Shown: positions 28,229 to 36,140 of the stretch, one piece after another
Layout: the number at the start of each line of letters is the position of its first letter
How positions within the stretch are numbered: position 1 is the stretch's first letter
NCBI GenBank assembly: GCA_031179495.1
Contig: JAPSHS010000008.1
Location: 1-40,634, forward strand
Length of the DNA stretch: 40,634 nucleotides
Origin: Kocuria sp.
GTDB lineage: Bacteria; Actinomycetota; Actinomycetes; Actinomycetales; Micrococcaceae
Direction: 5' to 3'
The notes under the pieces: model-generated
The model's database searches: none
The model's input: the letters and a program-made list of their open reading frames with translations, nothing else
Told to the model about the DNA's origin: nothing
Position numbers and translations under genes: made by a program

Positions 28229-29623
28229 TCAGCCGCGGGCCGGCGGCATCTCGATGTGCACGACCTTCACCTGGCTCATCTCGTCGAGCAGCTCCGGGCC
28301 GTAGCCGAAGCCCGCGCCGGACGCCCGCCGCGGCTGCGCCGCACCGCCCGGGGCGCCGCCGAAGACGTTGTTGACCTTCAGCGTGCCGACCTGCAGCTCC
28401 GCCACGGCCTGCTGCGCGTGGGCGATCCGCCCGGTCAGGACGGTCGCGGCCAGCCCGTAGCGGTCGGCGGCGGCCCGCCGCAGCCCCTCCTCGAAGCTGT
28501 CGACCACCTGGACGGGGGCCACGGGCCCGAAGGTCTCCTCCGTCATGACCGTCATCCCCGGGGCGCACTCGCGCAGCACGGTGGCGGGGTAGAAGGCGCC
28601 GGGCCCGTCGGGCAGCCGCCCGCCCTCGAGCACGACCGCGCCCGCGGCGACGCTGTCCGCGACCTGACGGTGGACCTCGTCCCGCATCCGCTCGTCGACC
28701 AGCGGGGCGAGCGAGCCCCCGGCGTTGCGCCGGCGCGCCTCCCCGGCCAGGGCCGCCAGGAACGGCTCGGCCACGGCGCGGTGGACGTAGATCCGCTCGA
28801 CCGCCACGCAGATCTGGCCCACGTTGGCGAAGGCCCCGAGAGCCGCCTGCTCGGCGGCCCAGGCGGGGTCGACGTCGTCGTCGACGACGAGGGCGTCGTT
28901 GCCGCCGTTCTCCCGGATGACGTGGGCGCCCGTGCCCGCGGCGGCGCGGGCGATGGCCTCGCCGGTGGCGGTGGAGCCCACGTGGGCGAGGACGTCGACG
29001 CCGGGGAGGCCGGTGAGCAGCTCGCCGACGGCCGCGCCGCCGTTGACGGTGCCCAGCACGCCGGCCGGGAGGGCCTCGGCGAGGATCTGTCCGAGCCGGG
29101 CCCCCACGTGCGGGCAGCGCTCGCTGGGCTTGTGCACCACGGTGTTGCCCGCGACGACGGCCGCCCCGAGCAGGCCGGCGGCCACGGCGACGGGATCGTT
29201 CCAGGGGGTGAGGGCGACGACGACGCCGCGCGGTTCCGCCACGGTGTAGTCCGACGCCAGGACGTCGCCGCGCAGGCTGCGGCCCCGGTGCACCGGGCCC
29301 AGCTCCGCGTACTGGTACAGCGTGCCGATCCCGGCCTCGACCCCGCCCAGGGCCTCCTCGAAGGGCTTGCCCGTCTCGCGGGTGTTGAGCTCGGCGAGCT
29401 CCCGGGCGTGCTCGGCCAGGCGGTCGGCGGCTGCCCGGAGGGCCTTGCCGCGCTGCTCGGGAGCGGTGCGCGCCCAGTCGCGGGCGGCGGCGCGTGCGGC
29501 GGCGACCGCGCCGCGGACCTCCTCCTCGGTGGCGGCGGCCACGGTGCCGACGAGGGAGCCGTCGCGCGGGTCCAGCACGGTGAGCTCGGTCGTGGGGGCG
29601 GTGGTGGGTGCTGCGGTGGTCAT
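28229..29623 (-). CDS. NAD(P)-dependent aldehyde dehydrogenase
   Basis: The 464-residue protein has VVVALTPWNDPVAVAAG with Asn142, VVHKPSERCP, GSTATGEAIA, the general-base motif ENGGNDALVV (Glu238) and NVGQICVAVERIYV with the nucleophile Cys272. The usual ELGGxN is ENGGN here, a small change that keeps Glu. The length is typical of the family. It oxidises an aldehyde to an acid; sub-type (benzaldehyde, succinate-semialdehyde or other) cannot be decided. ATG 29623 has an ACAGGAG site; the frame extends upstream without support. It is divergent from an SDR gene, suggesting a shared alcohol/aldehyde pathway. Confidence 0.93.
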   Translation of the reverse strand: MTTAAPTTAPTTELTVLDPRDGSLVGTVAAATEEEVRGAVAAARAAARDWARTAPEQRGKALRAAADRLAEHARELAELNTRETGKPFEEALGGVEAGIGTLYQYAELGPVHRGRSLRGDVLASDYTVAEPRGVVVALTPWNDPVAVAAGLLGAAVVAGNTVVHKPSERCPHVGARLGQILAEALPAGVLGTVNGGAAVGELLTGLPGVDVLAHVGSTATGEAIARAAAGTGAHVIRENGGNDALVVDDDVDPAWAAEQAALGAFANVGQICVAVERIYVHRAVAEPFLAALAGEARRRNAGGSLAPLVDERMRDEVHRQVADSVAAGAVVLEGGRLPDGPGAFYPATVLRECAPGMTVMTEETFGPVAPVQVVDSFEEGLRRAAADRYGLAATVLTGRIAHAQQAVAELQVGTLKVNNVFGGAPGGAAQPRRASGAGFGYGPELLDEMSQVKVVHIEMPPARG

Positions 29624-29695
29624 GGGACTCCTGTTCCGTCGAACGGACGCCCTGCGGCCGCCGAGGGACCGGAGGGTGCGGGGGCTGTCCCGATG

Positions 29696-29731
29696 AGCAT
29701 ACTTACCGATGGCCTGCGACCGGTTACGGTA
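29696..29731. promoter_or_regulatory. Overlapping divergent promoters with a short dyad
   Basis: A minus-strand -10-like TATGCT (29701-29696) for the aldehyde dehydrogenase and a plus-strand -10-like TACGGT (29725-29730) for the SDR gene face away from each other. TACCG (29704-29708) and CGGTA (29727-29731) form an inverted pair between and over them, so one regulator could control both genes. The sites are inferred from sequence alone. Confidence 0.35.
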
Positions 29732-29846
29732 GCAGGGACCAGGCCGCCGCACCCGCGGGGGCCTGCCCCATGTTCCGACGAGGAGCAGCACGCCCGCCCG
29801 TGGCACCGGCCGCGGGCGGAGCAGTGTCCAGCAGAGAGGAAGTTGC

Positions 29847-30548
29847 ATGAGTTCCCAGCCCACCAACCCCGGTCGCGTCCTGATCACCGGCGGTGCCTCC
29901 GGGCTCGGCGCCGCGGTGGCCGAGGCGGTCCGCGACAACGGCGGCACCCCCATCGTCCTGGACCGGGACATCAGCGCGCTGAGCGGCGTCACGGCCTACG
30001 AGGTGGACGTCGCCGACACCGCCGCCGTCACCGCGGCGGTCCAGCAGGCCGTGCAGGCCGCGGGAGGTCTCGACGCGGTCGTCACCGCCGCGGGCATCGA
30101 CCGCTGCGGCCGCCTCGAGGACGTGGAGATCGCCGAGTGGGAGAAGGTCGTGCAGGTCAACCTGTTCGGCACGGTCTCGACCGTCCGGGCGGCCCTGCCC
30201 GCCCTGCGGGAGTCCCGGGGGCGGGTCGTCACCGTCGCCTCGACCCTCGCCCTGAAGGGGGTCTCCGACGCCACGGCGTACTGCGCGTCCAAGTTCGGGG
30301 TGCTCGGCTTCAGCCAGGCCCTGGCCGCCGAGCTCAAGGGCGAGGTGGGTGTCACCCAGCTCATTCCCGGCGGCATGAAGACCCGCTTCTTCGACGACCG
30401 CGACGAGCAGTACAAGCCCCAGGACGACTCCCAGCTCAACGACCCGGAGAACGTGGCCCGCGCGGTCCTGTTCGCCCTCTCCCAGCCCCGGGGCTGCGAG
30501 ATCCGCGAGCTGTTCATCGCCCACGCCGAGGAGGGCTCCTGGCCGTGA
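29847..30548 (+). CDS. Short-chain dehydrogenase/reductase
   Basis: A 233-residue classical SDR: TGGASGLG (14-21) for NAD(P) binding, VTAAGIDRCG in place of NNAG, Ser132 in VASTLALKG and YCASK with Tyr145 and Lys149 as the catalytic set. LDRD after beta-strand 2 suggests preference for NAD over NADP. The C-terminal end (LIPGGMKTRFFDDRDEQYKP, ENVARAVLFALSQPRGCEIR) forms the substrate lid. It starts at ATG 29847 with a GAGAGGAAG site. Substrate unknown; divergence from the aldehyde dehydrogenase suggests a related oxidation route. Confidence 0.92.
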   Translation: MSSQPTNPGRVLITGGASGLGAAVAEAVRDNGGTPIVLDRDISALSGVTAYEVDVADTAAVTAAVQQAVQAAGGLDAVVTAAGIDRCGRLEDVEIAEWEKVVQVNLFGTVSTVRAALPALRESRGRVVTVASTLALKGVSDATAYCASKFGVLGFSQALAAELKGEVGVTQLIPGGMKTRFFDDRDEQYKPQDDSQLNDPENVARAVLFALSQPRGCEIRELFIAHAEEGSWP

Positions 30549-30684
30549 CCGGCTGAGCGCGGCGGCGGCCGGCTCCGGACAGGCGCCGTCCCGGGCCCGG
30601 CCGCCGGCGCGTTCCTCCCAGTGAGCGCGTCGTTGTCCCCACAAGCGGTGACAGGTTGCTGACGGCGGCGGATGCGTGTGCATC

Positions 30685-30690
30685 TATGAT
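30685..30690 (+). promoter_or_regulatory. Candidate promoter (-10) of the 224-residue gene
   Basis: TATGAT matches five of six TATAAT bases and lies 42 bases before the GTG at 30733. No -35 at normal spacing is evident; TTGCTG at 30656-30661 is too far (23-base spacer). Confidence 0.45.
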
Positions 30691-30732
30691 GGAGCTCACC
30701 CCCCGGTTCCGGCAGGAAGGCTCGAACACCCC

Positions 30733-31407
30733 GTGGACACCCCTCTCGTCACCGCGGTGGCCCGCGTGCCGATCGTCGTCCGCTTCCGCGACGCCCGCGG
30801 ACGTCCGGTGAGCCTCGCGGGGCGCACGCTCAGCCGAGCCTCCACCGATCTGCAGGACCTGCTCCGCCTGGCCTACCGTGCCGTGCGCGGGGACGCCCCC
30901 ACGGAGACGGTCACCGTGTCGTTCCTGGAGGAGGACGCCGGCAGGCTGCAGCTGGAGTACCTCGTCGTGGACCGCACCCCGCCCAGCCGCTGGCGGCGAG
31001 GCCGCGACCAGCGCCGTGCGGAGGAGAGCCGCGCGGCGCTGATGCAGGCCACGATCGTCGTGACCGCGGCCGTGGAGGCCGTCGGCGCCCTCGCCGCGGC
31101 GAGCTCGGCGCGGTGGGTGGACAGCGACAGCCCCGACTTCGCCGACGCCGTGCTCGACGGCACGCGCGCCGTCCGGGTGCCCGGCACCGTCCGGGCGTGG
31201 ACGGAGGAGGAGACGACGCTGGACCTGCTGCGCGGCACCATGTCCATGTTCGCGGACGACGACGTCGAGCAGCTGGTCATCGGCAAGGACCCGGAGACAC
31301 CGGGCCACTACCAGGAGGCGGTCGTCGCCCGCTCCCCCGGCCTCCTGCGCTTCCTGGCGGGCGGGCCGCTGGCCTCGCTCGTCAGCTCGGACCCGGAACG
31401 GGCCTGA
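30733..31407 (+). CDS. Unknown protein, 224 residues
   Basis: The product begins MDTPLVTAVARVPIVVRFRD and has a region of alternating beta/alpha (FLEEDAGRLQLEYLVVDR), a basic turn with PPSRWRRGRDQRRAEESRAA, an alanine-rich helix and a C-terminal part with DDDVEQLVIGKDPETPGHYQ. I do not recognise a family. The start is placed at GTG 30733, 12 bases after AGGAAGG; the further-upstream ATG at 30676 would lie before the -10 box. Its 3' end overlaps that of the convergent SRPBCC gene by 26 bases. There is no signal peptide. Confidence 0.7.
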   Translation: MDTPLVTAVARVPIVVRFRDARGRPVSLAGRTLSRASTDLQDLLRLAYRAVRGDAPTETVTVSFLEEDAGRLQLEYLVVDRTPPSRWRRGRDQRRAEESRAALMQATIVVTAAVEAVGALAAASSARWVDSDSPDFADAVLDGTRAVRVPGTVRAWTEEETTLDLLRGTMSMFADDDVEQLVIGKDPETPGHYQEAVVARSPGLLRFLAGGPLASLVSSDPERA

Positions 31408-31885
31408 CCGCCTCGTCCAGCCGCCGCACCGTCGCGGCGACCTGCTCGGCGGGGACCACCGGGAAGCCCTTGGCCCGCAGGACCTCGGGATCCGTCACGG
31501 CCGACCAGTCGCAGTAGTTGGCCACGGCGGTGGAGCCGTCCGGGCGGGGCTCGAGGACCCACCCCCACCGCCAGCCCTGCGGCTCCTGGCCGTGGTCGGC
31601 CACGAGCCACTCCAGGGCGCGCCCGGGCTCGTAGCGCGTGACGTGGTTCTCGACCCGGTACTCCCGCACCCCGTCCGTCCACAGCATCTCCATCACGAAG
31701 CACTGCCCCACCCCGGTGAGCGGCCCGGTGCTCTCGGCCGCCCGGACCATGCCGGAGCCGTCGAGCTCCCCGTGCCGGGCGGGGTCGGCCAGCAGCTCGA
31801 AGATCCGCTCCGCGGGGGCGTCGACCACGGCGCTGACGCGCACCTCGTCGGGGCCGGACTCGTCGGTCGTTCGCAGTTCGCTCAT
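31382..31885 (-). CDS. SRPBCC family protein (START-like lipid/ligand-binding fold)
   Basis: A 167-residue protein with the family features VRVSAVVDAPAERIFELLAD near the N-terminus and ADPARHGELDGSGMVRAAES. The strand-rich middle includes GQCFVMEMLWTDGVREYRVE and the C-terminal helix is EQVAATVRRLDEAVRPV. The fold encloses a hydrophobic cavity, and these proteins bind or modify small lipophilic compounds; no specific ligand is suggested. ATG 31885 has a weak GGTGGGGG site. It faces the unknown 224-residue gene and overlaps it slightly. Confidence 0.85.
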   Translation of the reverse strand: MSELRTTDESGPDEVRVSAVVDAPAERIFELLADPARHGELDGSGMVRAAESTGPLTGVGQCFVMEMLWTDGVREYRVENHVTRYEPGRALEWLVADHGQEPQGWRWGWVLEPRPDGSTAVANYCDWSAVTDPEVLRAKGFPVVPAEQVAATVRRLDEAVRPVPGPS

Positions 31886-31983
31886 GCCCCCACCCTGGTG
31901 CACCCCCGCCTCCCGCGCAACGGGTGTCGGAGCCGGGACCCGTACCGGGACCGGTGAGGCGCACGGACCGGGAGGAGGCGCAC

Positions 31984-32388
31984 GTGGGACTGAGACGCCT
32001 CTGCAGGACCGGCTGCCGCCGCGCACCGGGCCCCGGCCCACGTGCGCAGGCTCCACGGGAGCGTGCACGGCACCTGCACCGGGGCCGACGGCCTCGTGCG
32101 GCCCTGCTGCGCCGACGACCCCGATCTCGCCGAGTGTGTCCACCTCGCGTCCACGGCCGCGTTCCGGCGCTCCCACCGGCGGTAGGGCAGGCCGACGCCG
32201 GGCGCCTGCGTGCGGAGTGGGCCGTGGCCGGCCGGGCGATGGGCGCGGCCGGCCCGCCGCGCTCCGAGGCGGAGCTGGACGAACGGATCCGGTCCTTCGG
32301 CTGGCCGGCGGGCCCGGTCCTGCCGGGTCGCTGTCCTTCTCAGGCCGTGGCCTCCTGCGGACCGGCGCGCCCCGTCAGGTGGTCGTAG
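31984..32388 (+). pseudogene. Possible frameshifted coding remnant
   Basis: Codon composition suggests a plus-strand protein broken by two frame changes. A GTG at 31984 with a GGAGGAGG site starts MGLRRLCRTGCRR in frame 1. From about 32042 the coding-like text is in frame 2 (CTGADGLVRPCCADDPDLAE, then CVHLASTAAFRRSH, stop at 32184-32186). From about 32190 it returns to frame 1 (AEWAVAGRAMGAAGPPRSEA, ELDERIRSFGWPAGPVL), running to a stop at 32386-32388 under the end of the convergent GT4 gene. Nearly all third positions in these pieces are G or C. It could be a decayed gene, a sequencing-induced double frameshift or two small proteins. No family is recognised. Confidence 0.35.
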
Positions 32389-34073
32389 GCCTCGGCCGCG
32401 TCGGCCGCGACGGCGTGCCAGGTCCGCGCCGGGACCGCGCGGCGCCGGCCCTCGTCGCCGAGGCAGCGGCGCACCGCGGGGCACTCGAGCATCATCTGCA
32501 GGACCGCGGCGAGCGTCTCCGGCTCCTCGGGCGGGGTGAGCATCCCGGTGATCCCGTCGTCCACCGTCTCGGCGAGCACCGGCAGCCGGGAGGCGACCAC
32601 GGGCGTGCCGGTGGCCAGCGCCTCCACGGACTCGGTCGGGACCACGGCCCGGGTGCCGACCTCGTCCTTGCGGGGGACGACGAACACGTCGAACGCCTGG
32701 TGGTAGAGCAGCACCTGCTCGTCGGGGACCCGGCCCGTGAAGCGCACGCGGCCCGCCAGCCCCAGCTGCGCGGCGAGGGCCTCCAGCCGCGGGCGGTCGG
32801 GACCGTCGCCGACGACCACCACGAGCAGTTCGGGCACCTCCTCGGCCACGAGGGCGGCCGCGTGCAGCAGGTCGTCCAGGCCCTCGCGCTCGAGCAGTTC
32901 CGTGACGGCGCCCACGACCCGGACGGACTCCGGCAGCCCCAGGACGCGGCGGGCCTCCTGCAGGGGGCGCGGGTCGGCGAGGTAGGGCCCGTCCACCGCC
33001 GGCGGCGCCACGCGGACCGGCACCGGGCCCGTCGGCAGGGTTCTCGTGAGCTCACGGAGCCGATCGCTCATCGCGCGGCTGGGGGTCACGACGTCGTCCG
33101 CCGCGGCCAGGAGCTCGGCCTCACGGGCGCAGCACATCCGGTAGCGCTCGCTGGTGGCGGCCTCGGCGGGCCGGGAGGCCGCCCAGCGGTCGGCCGGGAG
33201 CTCCCGCACCTCGTACACCCACGGGATGCCCAGGGCCTCCGCCACCGCGCGGGTGACGAGGGCGTTGCCGGCATGGCTCGTGGTGCGCAGCACGGCGGGC
33301 CGGGACCGCAGCGCGAGCTCGAGCAGCGCGTGTGCCTCCTGCTGGAGCCGTCCGGTGGCCGTGCGCACCCGGCGGGCGGGCGGGATCCGGTGGTAGGCGA
33401 CGCCGTCCACGATCCGTGCGGCCGCGGGCTGCTGGGAACCGGTGTCCGGGGCCGGGCCGGGGCGGGTCACCGCGGTCACGGTCCAGCCCTGGGCCACGGT
33501 CGCGGAGAGCAGGGAGTGCGCCCGCGGGGCGCGGCGGCTCCGGCGGTGCGCCGGCGTGCCGGGGAGCAGGTGCAGCATCGAGGCGGGCTCCGGGCGGTAG
33601 CCCACGACCGGGGGCAGCACGGGACGCCAGCCGGAGAGCAGCCGCAGCTCGTCCTCGTAGTCGTGCAGCTGCCGCCTCTCCCGGGGTGTGGCCCGTCCGG
33701 CGGACGCGGCGCGGCGCAGTTCCACCACGGCCTCGGAGATCCGGCCCACGTGGCGGTGCCGCCTCGCCCTCGTGCCGGCGAGGCCCTTCGTGCCGGCGGG
33801 CACGAGGGCGAGGAGCCGGTCGGCCTCCGCGACCCGGCCCGCGCCGAGGGCGAGCTCCGCGAGCCGGTGGGCGGTGCGGGCGGTGAGCCGGCCCTGCTGC
33901 GCCCGCCGCAGCCGGGCGTCGAGGTCCCGGCCCGTCGCGGCCCCGGGCCAGGGGCTGTGCAGCAGGGCGCGGGAGGCGCGCCGGGACGCCACGGCGGTCA
34001 GCAGGCGGGCTGCGGGCCACCGGGTGTCCTCGGTCTCGGCGTCCGGGCGGAAGGTACGGGGGGTGTGCGGCAT
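32340..34073 (-). CDS. Glycosyltransferase family 4 with N-terminal extension
   Basis: The 577-residue protein has a non-catalytic, Arg/Ala-rich N-terminal region of about 165 residues with helical-repeat character, then a GT-B pair. The N-domain has MLHLLPGTPAHRRSRRAPRA and WVYEVRELPADRWAASR. The C-domain has VVGAVTELLEREGLDDLLHA, VVVVGDGPDRPRLE and VFVVPRKDEVGTRAVVPTES with VEALATGTPVVAS, the EX7E-type donor motif. It resembles the enzymes that act in capsule or cell-wall polysaccharide gene sets, but here it is alone. ATG 34073 is weakly supported by GAGAGA. Donor and acceptor unknown. Confidence 0.9.
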   Translation of the reverse strand: MPHTPRTFRPDAETEDTRWPAARLLTAVASRRASRALLHSPWPGAATGRDLDARLRRAQQGRLTARTAHRLAELALGAGRVAEADRLLALVPAGTKGLAGTRARRHRHVGRISEAVVELRRAASAGRATPRERRQLHDYEDELRLLSGWRPVLPPVVGYRPEPASMLHLLPGTPAHRRSRRAPRAHSLLSATVAQGWTVTAVTRPGPAPDTGSQQPAAARIVDGVAYHRIPPARRVRTATGRLQQEAHALLELALRSRPAVLRTTSHAGNALVTRAVAEALGIPWVYEVRELPADRWAASRPAEAATSERYRMCCAREAELLAAADDVVTPSRAMSDRLRELTRTLPTGPVPVRVAPPAVDGPYLADPRPLQEARRVLGLPESVRVVGAVTELLEREGLDDLLHAAALVAEEVPELLVVVVGDGPDRPRLEALAAQLGLAGRVRFTGRVPDEQVLLYHQAFDVFVVPRKDEVGTRAVVPTESVEALATGTPVVASRLPVLAETVDDGITGMLTPPEEPETLAAVLQMMLECPAVRRCLGDEGRRRAVPARTWHAVAADAAEAYDHLTGRAGPQEATA

Positions 34074-34147
34074 GGCTCTCTCGCGGGGGTCAAGAGGGGC
34101 CGTCCCGGTCGATCACGGGGCGTGCTGCGGGCGGGGGAGGTGGTCCT

Positions 34148-34169
34148 CGCCGGACCGGGGGGTCCGGCG
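34148..34169 (-). promoter_or_regulatory. Perfect 9-base hairpin in the leader of the GT4 gene
   Basis: CGCCGGACC (34148-34156) and GGTCCGGCG (34161-34169) pair perfectly around a 4-base loop. It would lie in the leader of the GT4 mRNA, about 75 bases before the start codon, if transcription begins near the TAGGCT box. It has no T-tract; it may be an attenuator, a protein site or chance. Confidence 0.4.
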
Positions 34170-34194
34170 GGGGAACTACTGATCGTCGGGGTCC

Positions 34195-34200
34195 AGCCTA
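34195..34200 (-). promoter_or_regulatory. Candidate promoter (-10) of the GT4 gene
   Basis: TAGGCT on the minus strand fits TANNNT and would give a leader of about 115 bases containing the hairpin at 34148-34169. No good -35 is seen. Confidence 0.3.
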
Positions 34201-34433
34201 GCAAGACATCCGCCCGGTCCGTCCCCCGAACGGCCTCGTCGACGCCCGTCGTCGTCCCGGGGTCGGGCAGCACCCGACCGCTCGTGCGGGGGCAGGGCGC
34301 GGCCGGGGACGGTGGACACGCGCGGCTGGGCCGGGGCGGAGGCGGGCCGCTCGGTCCCCGCCGCGTCGTGGCCCTCGCCGGCCCGGGGAGGGGCGGGTGA
34401 GCCGTCGCCGACCACGGCGGCCGCGGCCTCCGC

Positions 34434-35501
34434 TCAGGGCACGCGGGCGGTCCACTCCTGCGTGCCGAACTTGGTGTCCACGAGCCCGCGGGCCATGTCG
34501 AGCTCGGCCTCCCCGACCGCGCCCGGCACGGCCGCGTAGCGCCGGGTGAACACCTCCATGAGCTTGTCGACGACCTCGGCGCGCGCCATGCCGGTCTGCC
34601 GCCGCAGCGGGTCCACCCGCTTCCCGGCCGAGCGGTGGCCCTTGTCCGAGAGCTTCTCCCTGCCGATCCGCAGGACCTCGGTCATCTTCCGGGCGTCGAT
34701 GTCGTAGCTCATCGTCACGTGGTGGACCATGCCGCCGCCGGCGAAGCGCTTCTGCGCGGCGCCGCCGATCTTGCCGTGCTCCGTGGCGATGTCGTTGAGC
34801 GGGACGTAGAACGCCTCCAGCCCCATCTCCTGGAACGCCTGCATCACCCACTGGTCGAGGAACGGGTAGGACTCCGAGAAGCTGAGCCCGTCCACGAGCG
34901 TCTGGGGCAGGTAGAGCGAGTAGGTGATGCAGTTGCCGGCCTCCATGAACATGGCTCCCCCGCCGGAGACCCGGCGCACCACGGAGACGCCGTGCCGGCG
35001 CGCGCCCTCGGCGTCCACCTCGTTGCGCAGCGACTGGAAGGACCCGACCACCACGGACGGCTCCTCCCAGTCCCACAGCCGCAGCGCGGGCCGGCGCCGC
35101 CCGGCCCCGACCTCCCGGGCGAGCACCTCGTCCAGCGCCAGGTTCTCCAGGGTGGGCCGGACCGTGGGCGGGATGACCTCCCACTCGTGGTCCTCCCAGG
35201 TCGTGGCCCTGGCCAGGGCGCGGCGCACGGCCGTGGCGATCGCCTCCGGGGAGAAGCCGAACAGCACGACGTCGGCCGACAGGGCCGCCCGGACGGCCCC
35301 GGCGATCTCCCCGTGGGGCGTGTCCTCGGCCAGGCCGGTGAGCGCCGCGTTGATGACCCCGAGGGCCTCGTCCGGTTCCAGGAAGAAGTCCCCGTTGACG
35401 GAGACGTCGGCCAGGCGTCCGTCGACCACACGGAGGTCCGCGACCACGAGCTTGCCGCCCCGCACCTTGAACTCCCCGTGCCGCCGCTCCTGCTGCTCCA
35501 T
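34434..35501 (-). CDS. Lipoate-protein ligase A family protein, accessory domain N-terminal
   Basis: The 355-residue protein has the LplA catalytic core in its second part: LRLWDWEEPSVVVGSFQS, VVRRVSGGGAMFMEAGNCIT and EHGKIGGAAQKRFAGGGMVH, with the lysine that holds lipoyl-AMP. Its first 90 residues (HGEFKVRGGKLVVADLRVVD, LADVSVNGDFFLEPDEALGV) resemble the LplA accessory domain. In E. coli that domain lies after the catalytic part, and in some archaea it is a separate LplB protein. The order is therefore swapped here. It would attach lipoate to 2-oxoacid dehydrogenase or GcvH proteins. ATG 35501 has a GGGAGAG site. Confidence 0.88.
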   Translation of the reverse strand: MEQQERRHGEFKVRGGKLVVADLRVVDGRLADVSVNGDFFLEPDEALGVINAALTGLAEDTPHGEIAGAVRAALSADVVLFGFSPEAIATAVRRALARATTWEDHEWEVIPPTVRPTLENLALDEVLAREVGAGRRRPALRLWDWEEPSVVVGSFQSLRNEVDAEGARRHGVSVVRRVSGGGAMFMEAGNCITYSLYLPQTLVDGLSFSESYPFLDQWVMQAFQEMGLEAFYVPLNDIATEHGKIGGAAQKRFAGGGMVHHVTMSYDIDARKMTEVLRIGREKLSDKGHRSAGKRVDPLRRQTGMARAEVVDKLMEVFTRRYAAVPGAVGEAELDMARGLVDTKFGTQEWTARVP

Positions 35502-35582
35502 CCGCGCTCTCCCGTCGTGCGTGCTGGTCGTGGTCCCGGGTCAGCCTACGCCGGGCCGGGTGGGGGCCCGGCGCCGGGTACG

Positions 35583-35617
35583 ACGCAGGCCCGGACCGAT
35601 GCGGTCCGGGCCTGCGT
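35583..35617 (-). terminator. Strong hairpin terminator downstream of rpmE2
   Basis: ACGCAGGCCCGGACC (35583-35597) and GGTCCGGGCCTGCGT (35603-35617) form a perfect 15-base stem with a 5-base loop, 35 bases after the L31 stop. It separates the L31 gene from the lipoate ligase gene on the same strand. There is no T-tract. Confidence 0.75.
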
Positions 35618-35652
35618 GCGGTGCTGCGGGGACCCCGCGGGCGGGGCCGGCG

Positions 35653-35913
35653 TCAGCTGCCGGACTTGCCGAAGTTCTTGAAGCGGGCGTTGAAGCGCTC
35701 CACGCGGCCGGCGGAGTCCATGATGCGCTGCTTGCCCGTGTAGAACGGGTGGGACTCCGAGGAGATCTCGACCTCGATGATCGGGTACTCCTTGCCGTCC
35801 TCCCACGTCTCCGTCTTCTGCGAGGTGGCGGTGGAACGGGTCAGGATGGTCTTGCCGGAGGCCAGGTCGCGGAAGAGGACCGGGTGGTAGTCCGGGTGGA
35901 TGTCAGTCTTCAT
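35653..35913 (-). CDS. rpmE2: 50S ribosomal protein L31 type B
   Basis: The 86-residue product reads [20 protein letters not shown], then [20 protein letters not shown] and [20 protein letters not shown] with a basic end. It is L31 of the longer, cysteine-free type: the zinc ribbon of the C+ form is absent. In many actinobacteria the C- form replaces the zinc form under zinc limitation under Zur control; no clear Zur box was seen here. ATG 35913 has an AAGG site, preceded by a hairpin in the leader. The gene is monocistronic, with its own terminator. Confidence 0.95.
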   Translation of the reverse strand: MKTDIHPDYHPVLFRDLASGKTILTRSTATSQKTETWEDGKEYPIIEVEISSESHPFYTGKQRIMDSAGRVERFNARFKNFGKSGS

Positions 35914-35933
35914 GGGGTTCAAACCTTCTGTAG

Positions 35934-35955
35934 GTGCCTGGATTTTGCCAGGCAC
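35934..35955 (-). promoter_or_regulatory. Leader hairpin before rpmE2, possible ribosomal-protein autoregulation
   Basis: On the minus strand GTGCCTGG pairs perfectly with CCAGGCAC around the loop CAAAAT. The stem ends 20 bases before ATG 35913, next to the ribosome-binding site. L31 leaders that bind their own protein have been described as candidate RNA families in actinobacteria and other groups. Whether this hairpin belongs to that family was not checked. Confidence 0.5.
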
Positions 35956-36087
35956 GATTTCGCTCGGTGGGCGGTGCTCCGTCGTCGTCCGGCCGCGCGG
36001 TCCTCGTGGAAGGACGCGGGCACGGCCCCGTGCGGGAGGCACCAGCGCTCCAGCCTACCGGATCGGGGCCCGCAGTTCACGCCCGGC

Positions 36088-36121
36088 GGCGGAGGGGACC
36101 GGGTGCCCGCTCCCCTCCGCC
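36088..36121 (-). terminator. Hairpin terminator of the AMIN-like gene
   Basis: GGCGGAGGGG (36088-36097) and CCCCTCCGCC (36112-36121) form a perfect 10-base stem, 19 bases after the stop at 36141. No T-tract. Confidence 0.6.
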
Positions 36122-36140
36122 CGTCAGCGGCCCCGGGTCC

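Larger units (their letters stand above)
34074..34433. other. Non-coding gap between GT4 and lipoate ligase genes
   Basis: These 360 bases hold no convincing gene; open frames here lack supported starts and read as antisense text. The visible contents are a promoter-like TAGGCT box and a strong hairpin, listed separately. The part from 34240 to 34433 shows nothing recognisable. Confidence 0.6.

Noticed and set aside
31882..32484. Minus-strand 200-codon frame between SRPBCC and GT4 genes
   Set aside because: Arg/Pro-rich, overlaps the GT4 gene end and has no motif; plus-strand segments there look more protein-like.
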